Below, in pieces: positions 56,884 through 64,000 of a DNA stretch of 64,000 nt. Source of the stretch: Armillaria gallica (taxonomy: Eukaryota; Basidiomycota; Agaricomycetes; Agaricales; Physalacriaceae); the NCBI GenBank assembly GCA_037576215.1, contig JBANDB010000012.1:868001-932000 (forward strand), in the 5' to 3' direction. The notes under the pieces are model-generated. The model saw only the letters and a program-made list of their open reading frames with translations. It made no database searches and was not told the origin of the DNA. Position 1 is the first letter of the stretch, and each line of letters begins with the position of its first letter. Both the position numbers and the translations under genes were made by a program.

Positions 56884-57612
56884 TTAGATAGCGACGACCC
56901 ATGCCAAGACAGCGGCGAGGATGCCGGCGCCTCCGACCTGCGCGCGCGAGGCGGCGTTGAATGCAGAGGTGGAGGCGGTGGATGCAGCTGAGGAGGTGTG
57001 GTGGACGGCGCGTGAGTGGAGGTGCCTGAAGCCGAGGCGGAGCCAGATCCAGACACGGACCTAGAAGTACGCTTAGCAAACTTAGAAGGGTTAACAGAAG
57101 AGTGGGGACTCACGCGGACGCTGAACCAGATGACGCAGACGCAGAGCCACTGGCGCTCGCACTACCGCTCGCACTCGCAGAGCCCGTCAGCGACGCCGAG
57201 CCTGAGGAGCTGACAGGCTCCGAGACGGAGAAAGTACCCGTCTGAGCGTAGATATCGTTGATATTGGAGATATTCACGAGCTCGATGGTGTACCCATCTG
57301 TGCAAGGTCCTTTGTCAGTGTGTGAAACAATTAAGGAAAGAGAGCGAAACACACTCAGCAGGGATCTAGGGGAAGGTGAGGCTGAGAGAGCCGAGACTGG
57401 AGTCGACGTTGTTGGCGATAGCGTGCCGGCTGTTGAAGGACTGGTTGATGAGCTCGATGGAGAACACGGACGGGTCGCCTGAGGACGTCTGCCACGAGAT
57501 GGTGATGGGGCCCATGGAGGTAACGGTCTCTGTCGGGTTCAAGTTGCTGATAGTAAGTCCGTGAACGAGCGTCAGAAGGAACGGCGGCGAGGGCGAGGTA
57601 GACAGAGAACAT
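56884..57612 (-). pseudogene. GPI-anchored protein, copy C, pseudogene
   Basis: Starts MFSVYLALAAVPSDA with the same extra-base frameshift as copy B. The Ig-like domain continues in the other frame (LTISNLNPTETVTSMGPITI), and a second extra T creates TTCCCCTAG at the first splice region. Exon 2 (GYTIELVNISNINDIYAQTG) and the C-terminal GPI signal remain recognisable. The stop is at 56884. Confidence 0.75.
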
Positions 57613-57850
57613 CGTGAAAGGAAGGGAAAACAATGCGGGAAGGGTTGGTTGGCCACGTGGGAGAGGGAGTTTTGATTGAAGGGTTATGTCATTCGTCTCT
57701 TGATGCTGCCGTTACCATCCGTTATCCCAATGTCGTCGCCTACTCTCCCATCTTGCGCTAGCACTACCCTCTTGCTCGTCATTCATTGGCCACTCCCCGC
57801 CGTGGCTCAGCGCGGATGTCGAATTTCAAGTATTCCATCCCATTCATCTG

Positions 57851-58287
57851 TTTACTGGACTTCCGGAAAATAATGGGAATCGATCGAACTTTTTTTGAGT
57901 TACCCAATTTGGTAATTCCTTTTGCCCCCAGTCTTCCCACCTCAGTATCGTCGTGTAATGCGGTCCCCAGGCATGCGTGTATCATTTCTTACTCATATCT
58001 CATCCTCGGCGCCAGGACAGGTACCATAATACCCTCAATAATGGCGAGTGCAGTGGTGGAGGCTCACAAATCCCTAAAGTTTGGACATCTGCATCGTAAC
58101 ATGTTTATTCTGGTCTAACGATATTTGCTTTGTTGCATACGTTGAATTAAATGACAAAACGGCCTTCCAGTTCAGAATGGTGCGTCGAGAATTCAAGAAA
58201 CGAATAATTGCACGGGGAATTACCAAATTAGGCGACTCGAAAAAACTTCGATCGATTCCCATTATTTTCCGGAAACCCAGTAATGAC
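57851..58287. mobile_element. MITE-like element with about 70-bp terminal inverted repeats
   Basis: The left arm (about 57851-57925, TTCCGGAAAATAATGGGAAT, then CGATCGAACTTTTTTTGAGT, AATTTGGTAATTCC) recurs inverted at about 58215-58287. The interior (about 290 bp) is non-coding. It abuts the right part of a tRNA-Thr fragment. No clear target duplication was seen. Confidence 0.65.
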
Positions 58288-58319
58288 GAGGTCGGTCATT
58301 CAAGTCAGCTAGAGGGAAG
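58288..58319 (+). pseudogene. tRNA-Thr 3' fragment
   Basis: TGACGAGGTCGGTCATTCAA then GTCAGCTAGAGGGA: the 3' half of the tRNA-Thr(AGT) gene with two T-arm changes, starting right at the MITE-like element. Confidence 0.65.
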
Positions 58320-58377
58320 TTTCTCTTGCAGACGCGCATTTTTGATCTATCATCTAAGATCTTTCTAATTCCGTCAC

Positions 58378-59290
58378 CCGACTTCTGAGTTGAAATCGTC
58401 CTGGTCTAAAAATATGACATATTTCAGCCTCTTGCGGGAGTCTTGATTCAGTTTTCAGTTGCCTCTCTACTAACCGAGCCATCAGAGCTTTGGATAGACA
58501 TCACGCGAGCCGCGTTGACTGATCTTCCTACTTTTCATTGTTGATGGAGTTACTTAAGCACGTCGTACCTGGAAGGTGCGAGCGCCTTGGCTTCCGCTTG
58601 ACACCGTCGCCCAAATACCGGGTGAGTGCTTCTTCTGTTTTTTCCTCGTATCTTTCCTTCGAGACTAAACACTTTCTCAGGTTCACCACCGTGTCCTCTC
58701 ACTCGCACCTCCTTTCGTGTTACTCCGGGGGCCTTTGGGATGCGGCTCTGAAATATTTTCTTTACTGGACGGATCAACCGCTTCCTCCATCATGGCGGGA
58801 CCGCGCAGAGAGCCTTGCTTGTTGGATTCGATCTAAAACTATTATACGGCACTCGCAGAGAGGGTTGATCCGCAATACACAATGTTGCTCACGATTCCGT
58901 TCAGCATTCAGTAGTATAACCTTAAATTCATATGGCTAGTGATCTCTGTATGAATTCGGGACTTGGGTGTTTGCGTAAGACCGCTAGACTCACGCGGTCT
59001 CGCTGATGCATCTCTTTCTCATGGTCCCAGGATGAAACCACAGCAATCGTACGGCCAAACAGCTAAATTGATCTCATAGTACGTAACAACAGCAATTCAT
59101 GATGGGCGCTTAAAAGTGAATGGCACATCCTCCGACTCGGAGTCAACCCTTTTGACGCCACCGTAGTATCCTCCTGATCCAATGAGACTATATCGCTGGC
59201 GAATATCGAAAATCCGGAAACCAGTTCACAATAAAGCAAGGCTTCTTTCAAGTGACTATGTAGAATCGAAACTAGGAAGAATGAAAGATT
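58378..59290. repeat. About 900-bp direct duplication (partner 62463-63370)
   Basis: High similarity by eye through GTTGAAATCGTCCTGGTC, TTCAGCCTCTTGCGGGAG, ACTCCGGGGGCCTT, CTGGACGGATCAACCGCTTC and TTCATGATGGGCGCTTAAAA. No gene recognised. A tRNA-like A-box fragment (TTCTCTTAGCTTACTTGGTA) follows at 59331-59370. From there to 60090 nothing further is recognised. Confidence 0.75.
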
Positions 59291-60090
59291 CGATTTTGCT
59301 TCCCACGTATTACTTGAATTCCAGCAATCCTTCTCTTAGCTTACTTGGTAGAGCGCAGAATATAATGCAAGCTCTATCGCCTTTTGACCTGTGAATGAAT
59401 ATGAGCATTTCATGTCGATGTCCTGTTTCCACACTCTCAATTTTTTACCAAAAAACTTGAACGGTGAAAACATCACCAATCCGAGCAAAATCTCGAAGAT
59501 TTTGGGGTCTTGTGTCAGAACCTTTTGGCCGGATTTTACTTGAAGTTTGCTTGAAGTGATGGCCACCGCCCGCACCTATATTCGATGGTCCTCGTTTACT
59601 ATAGGGAGGGAGGGGAGGTCATAAGGCGCTGAATATTGTGGTAGAATCAGACTGGCGCTTGCAAGAAAAAAAGACAACAAGATTCGATTTTGGTTCCCAC
59701 CGCCTGCAAGACGTACTACTTGGTTGAATTCTAGTACTTGTATTAGTATATGTAAGTCATCATAGGGAGGATTATGAATCCATGCTTCATAATCCCATTC
59801 AACCCGGGGAAGTTCCATAATAAGGTCCTAATAGTAAACGGCGAGTGCCACCATCATCATCGTCAAATGGTATAACACGACATGGTCTGCCAAGTTGATG
59901 GGCCGGATCTAAGTTGCCCAAAATAATCCTTGCCGAGCACTCTGTGGAAAGTATTTTGGTGTACGGAATAATAGTCATCGTCGATAGCATATAATATAAA
60001 CAGCATCGAACGATTTCACTGCTAGTCCACAAACACACCCCTCTTTTCAGCAGCGTCCTCAAAGTGTTTCCGCTCTAGAACCGTGGTACA

Positions 60091-61172
60091 ATGCTGAAAG
60101 CGACCATGCTTGAATTGATACTCTATGGTACCCATCTCACCTGGAATGGTGTCAGTGCTCACTCAAGTAATCTTAGCTATACACTCTGCTTTGGTGGTTG
60201 GTACATTCTGGAGAGTCGGTGCGTCTTTCTTTACGATGCCTCAGGCTGTACATGATCTCAAGGCCCGCCTTAGTGAGCCACGATGAAGGCAGGAGTCGTC
60301 TCATTCGGTGCGCACTGGTCATCGTGATGTACCTCGTCGCAACGTCCCCCCTCTCCCTTCGATGGACATTCATCCAAGGCAACACCGACGACGAAACACA
60401 GGAAACAACATACATCTATTCTCGCGGATGGATCCTCTTGAGCTCGATGTCCTTCACGACGGTTATCTTGATCACGGAGTGCATTGTAGTGAGCAGATAT
60501 CATTATACGTGCCTGTCGGAAGGACTTGACACAGGCACTCGTGTAGATCTGGTGGTGCTGGTTCTTCTCTGGCCGAAGATGGATGTTTGCTGTGATTCCA
60601 GGAATATGCGTCATTGTCGGAACCAGTTGAGCTCGTTGATCTATCAAAAAATCAGAACTGATGTCAAACGTAGTTTTTGCAGGTATTTGTCTCTATCAGT
60701 TGACTGTTACACCCCCCTCAGGCAACGCATGTGCTGCCCAAATCAATTGGATGCTCCCATATTTCTCTATGATGCTTGCCGTAGCACTGTTATGCATGCT
60801 GGTTACCTTATACCACATGGTAATCAGTCCGCGTATTGGGGGAAGTACCCTCCGGCTCTGGGTCAAGGTCATTGTCGAGTCCTTATTATTGTTCACTGCG
60901 GCGCCGGTTGCTTATATCTTGAGCGACATGCGTACCACCTGCCCACTGCTTGGTGTGACCATGATTACTGTGAGCTGTAACTCGATGCGTTCTCTTCCCA
61001 CGTGCTCATATGTCATCGCCAGAGCTTGGCGCCTATTCTAGCTGTCGCTCAGGTACCAAGCGATACCGTGACGCCGATGCTGTGGCCTAGGCATTTTGAA
61101 CTCCGTAGGCTGGGTACTGAGGGCAATGCGGAATGGACATCTGGCGAAAATCAAGAGGATTCGGCCGTTTGA
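60091..61172 (+). pseudogene. Multi-TM Agaricomycete membrane protein, copy C
   Basis: Blocks MLKATMLELILYG, RLIRCALVIVMYLVATSPLS, ETTYIYSRGWILLSSMSF, INWMLPYFSMMLAVALLCML, RLWVKVIVESLLLFTAAPVA and RTTCPLLGVTMITV, then an acceptor CAG at 61021 and a last exon SLAPILAVAQVPSDTVTPML ... ENQEDSAV with TGA at 61170-61172. The C-terminal tail is the longest of the three copies. Frame continuity across the middle exons could not be shown, so it is scored as a pseudogene, but it may be functional with additional introns. Confidence 0.5.
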
Positions 61173-61584
61173 TTTTAGGAAGCTGCGATCTGAAAGAGGT
61201 TATGTTTCTCATAGATTTTTTTCATACCCTCACCGTCATGTTTCTCCAAATTTCTACGTGTTTCCACCATTTGGACCTTGTGCCGGTAGACATACCACAC
61301 CACACCGCCTGCCACTGGATAGTCACTGTTCCCTTGCCTTTATTTTGCTGTTTGCAGTCGGATTTTCTGTATCGATAGTTTCAAATTCTATAGATGTGCA
61401 ATAACGTTTTTCCTCAGGAAGCAAGACGTAAAATTATTGAACACATCAATGTAGTCGAAGCACAGTCCAGCGAACTTGAAACCGGACTTGCCAAACCCTC
61501 AGTAATGGACGCGACTTGGACAGTGACGCGACGCGATCCTATCACGTCAATATCACGTGTACAATTTCGGGCAGGTGCCAAGTA

Positions 61585-62130
61585 CGGCGCCACCGACCCT
61601 GGCAAGCTCGTTCGATTCCAGCGACTGTTATTCAAGTTGCTATTACGTTTCCTCGTATAATCCTCTTCTTTCACTGCAACGCGCTTTGGTCTCAGAAGGT
61701 CCCCGTTAACTCAGTCGTTACTGACAAGGCGGTAGTCGTTCAAGTCGGCTGGGGAACACTCAATGCGATGGCAGAGCTTCTTTTTGGTTTACGCAGGAGC
61801 GACTATCTTTCAGTGTCGGCCCGTCTTGACTCTTTTATGTCTCTCCCCGCTGTCCAACCATATCCGACTGGTCATATTATTTCTCATAGCAATTGTCCCG
61901 ACACCTCCGAATGTGTTACATCCCTCCGTACTTTCACAGCAGCATAACGCATCGGGACCATGCTGATGGATGTGATTCAACTCGAGATCCTCTCCTCTAG
62001 CTAAGATAGTATGTCTTTTACTGACATACGAATTGATGTTCTCTCTTAGCTCCGTTGGTAGAACGCGTCACTAGTAGAACAACTGGGCCGTATGGAAAAG
62101 TTAATGACGTTCAAGTCGGCTAGAGGGAAA
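61585..62130. repeat. Duplicated tRNA-fragment block (partner 38868-39600)
   Basis: Same order as the partner: GGCAAGCTCGTTCGATTCCAG (61599), a truncated tRNA-Thr piece (61705-61758, anticodon arm deleted), CAATTGTCCCGACACCTCCG (61890), then a tRNA-Thr(AGT)-type sequence. Confidence 0.65.
62039..62128 (+). pseudogene. tRNA-Thr(AGT) pseudogene
   Basis: D arm TAGCTCCGTTGGTAGAACGC, anticodon loop CTAGTA with an intron-like spacer and 3' end TTCAAGTCGGCTAGAGGGA. The variable region and the 5' side of the T stem are deleted (TGACG runs straight into TTCAAG). It sits where the intact gene 39534-39630 lies in the partner block. Confidence 0.75.
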
Positions 62131-62462
62131 TTCTCTTGGAATGTTACATTTTTCTACTACCAATCGCTGTTGGTTTCTTGTTTCTCTTTTCTTCGCTAGG
62201 GTAGCACACGAAACCTCCAGGCAGGTAGGTAGCCGTTTGTTACTGACCCCAAGGATGACCGTTGGTAATCCTTGGAGTCAAACACTGGACGCACAATGCC
62301 AGGGATCGCAAATGGATGCACATTCGTGGTGGAACAGACCAATGGATGAAATGACTTGATTGGACGCACGTGAAGCTGATGGAACTTGACAACAGAACAG
62401 CAACAGGCAATGTGGGCTCGGCGAGAATCTCGCAGCAGATATTGATCGTAATATATCTACGC

Positions 62463-63370
62463 CCGGACTTTTGAGTTGAAATCATCCTGGTCTAAAAATT
62501 TGTCATATTTCAGCCTCTTGCGGGAGCCTTGATCCAGTTTTCAGCTGCCTCTCTACTAACCGAGGCATCAGACTCTAGATAGACATCACGCGAGCCGTAT
62601 TGACTGATCTTCCTACTTTTCATCATTGATGGAGGTAAACACGTCGTACCTGGAAGGTGCGAGTGTCTTGGCTTCCGCTTGACACTGTCGCCCAAATACT
62701 GGATGAGTGCTTCTTCCGTTTTTTCCTCGTATCTTTCCCTCGAGAATAAACATATTTTCAGGTTCACGAATCACCACCGTGTCCTCTCACTTGCGCCTCC
62801 TTTCGTGGTACTCCGGGGGCCTTCAGGTGAGATGCGGCTCTGAATTTTTTCTTTACTGGACGGATCAACTGCTTCCTCCGCCATGGCGGGACCGCGAAAG
62901 AGGGCCTTGCTTGTTAGATCTGGTTAGATTTGACCTAAAACCATTATAAGGTACTCGCAAAGAGAATTGATCCAGAATAGACAATGTTGCTCATGATTCC
63001 GTTCAGTGTTCAGTAGTATAACCTTGAATTTAGCTGGCTAGTGATCTCTGTATGAATTCGGGACTCGGGTGTTTGCGTAAGACCGCTGAACTCACGCAGT
63101 CTCGCTGACGCATTTCTTTATCATGGTCCGAGGATGAACTTACCACAGCAATCGTACAGCCAAACAGCTAAATTTATCTCATCATACATAATAACAGCAA
63201 TTCATGATGGGCGCTTAAAAGTGAATGGTGCTGTGCGAATCAACCCTTAGAATACCACACTAGTATCCTCACCATTCAATGAGACTAGATTGCCGCTGAA
63301 TATCAAAGATCCGAAACGGTTCAAAGTATAGCAACGCTTCTTTCAAGTAACTAGAATCAAAATTAGGAAG
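62463..63370. repeat. About 900-bp direct duplication (partner 58378-59290)
   Basis: Second copy, with small deletions (for example near 62570 and 63235). No gene recognised. Confidence 0.75.
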
Positions 63371-63438
63371 AAAGTTGTGCTCGCCTTGATTGCGCACAGG
63401 ACAATTTTCGAGCGATCGGTAAATCCATGCCGTCGCCA

Positions 63439-63446
63439 TATAAAAG
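63439..63446 (+). promoter_or_regulatory. Candidate TATA box of the caspase-like gene
   Basis: TATAAAAG, about 115 bp upstream of the predicted ATG at 63562. Confidence 0.5.
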
Positions 63447-63561
63447 GGCTTCACTTTTCTGCAGAGCTACACGGACCCCAAGTACGCAACAAGTACTCGT
63501 ATTCACCCACATATCTGGAATAACACCACGACAAATCACACTTCCCCCAAAAACTCGAGCA

Positions 63562-64000
63562 ATGAAGCACGACATTGAAATGCCGAATGTGGGTACTATA
63601 CACTATTTTCATTGACTCAAATTGTTAATGACGGAAATTGTAGTTACAACCATGCCCTTGGGTTGTTCTCATTGGGATCGACGGATATCCGTCCTGCCCA
63701 TTAGACGGTTGCGTAGAAGATGCGTTAGCAATGGAGGAGTACTTCGTCGATGACCTCGCCGTGCCTAAGGAGCGAATCCAACGTCTTCTTGGACCGAAGA
63801 ACAACGGTGACATATCAGCCGAGGCATCTTCCATCCCCTCCCGCAGAAATATTTTATCCGTCTGTCGCAGTCTCATCAACAACGATGAGATCGGGGTCGA
63901 TGATCCCATCATCATCTTCATCGCTGGACATGGCCTCCGCTATCTAGTGTCATACGAGGACGAGGACAGTGACTCTGATTACGAGGGGGTGCATGATTGT
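63562..64000 (+). CDS. Caspase-domain (metacaspase-like, peptidase C14) protein, N-terminal part
   Basis: Predicted exon 1 63562-63588 (MKHDIEMPN), intron 63589-63643 (GTGGGT...TTGTAG), exon 2 from 63644 to the window end. Exon 2 reads VVLIGIDGYPSCPLDGCVED, MEEYFVDDLAVPKERIQRLL, NILSVCRSLINNDE and DPIIIFIAGHGLRY. The GIDGY strand, the DGCVEDA helix and the catalytic His in AGHG are those of fungal caspase-domain proteins. The catalytic Cys strand lies past the window. The frame is open to the edge. Exon 1 is short, so the true start could differ. Caspase-domain genes are numerous in Agaricomycetes and their substrates are mostly unknown. Confidence 0.8.

Overview
The window looks like a repeat-dominated stretch of a basidiomycete (Agaricomycete) nuclear genome. 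The reasons are the short GT–AG introns, fungal-type GPI-anchored and seven-TM proteins, chromodomain Ty3/gypsy and tyrosine-recombinase (YR, DIRS-like) retroelements, intron-containing nuclear tRNA-Thr genes and a caspase-domain gene. Few intact host genes are visible: a seven-TM protein (18156-19551, -), a GPI-anchored Ser-rich protein (37682-38452, -), two tRNA-Thr(AGT) genes and the start of a caspase-like gene at the right edge.

Left third (1-17034): a three-layer transposon nest. The outer layer is a decayed YR retrotransposon on + (gag-like, RT, RNase H, tyrosine recombinase). Its RT is interrupted by a complete, apparently young chromovirus-type gypsy element on - (2383-11439, identical-looking 566-bp LTRs, 5-bp TSD aattc). 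Its recombinase domain is interrupted by a 3.2-kb Helitron-like element (13358-16595) that has terminal signatures and carries fragments of two host-type genes but no Rep/helicase. Removing each insertion restores the YR reading frame at the junction.

The gypsy element is the most informative unit. Transcription appears to start about 30 bp after a TATA box, at a 14-nt sequence that is the exact complement of the site beside the LTR, which suggests Tf1-type self-priming. Its first ATG opens a 317-codon membrane-anchored ORF overlapping gag, and pol lies in the -1 frame with an 8-codon overlap and no ATG for about 148 codons.

Middle and right (21.4-63.4 kb): a mosaic of segmental duplications studded with short tRNA-derived sequences of several families. 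Nearly all are on - between about 22.5 and 37.4 kb and on + between about 38.9 and 62.1 kb, so the region is polarised around about 37-38 kb. Two copies are intact tRNA-Thr genes; most others have lost the anticodon arm but keep the A-box/B-box-like ends. A LINE 3' fragment with a perfect 14-bp TSD sits in one duplicate and is absent from its paralogue. Three copies each of the GPI-protein locus and of a degenerate multi-TM locus recur through the right half, with foldback and MITE-like repeats. All similarity statements come from reading by eye; no database search or alignment was run.
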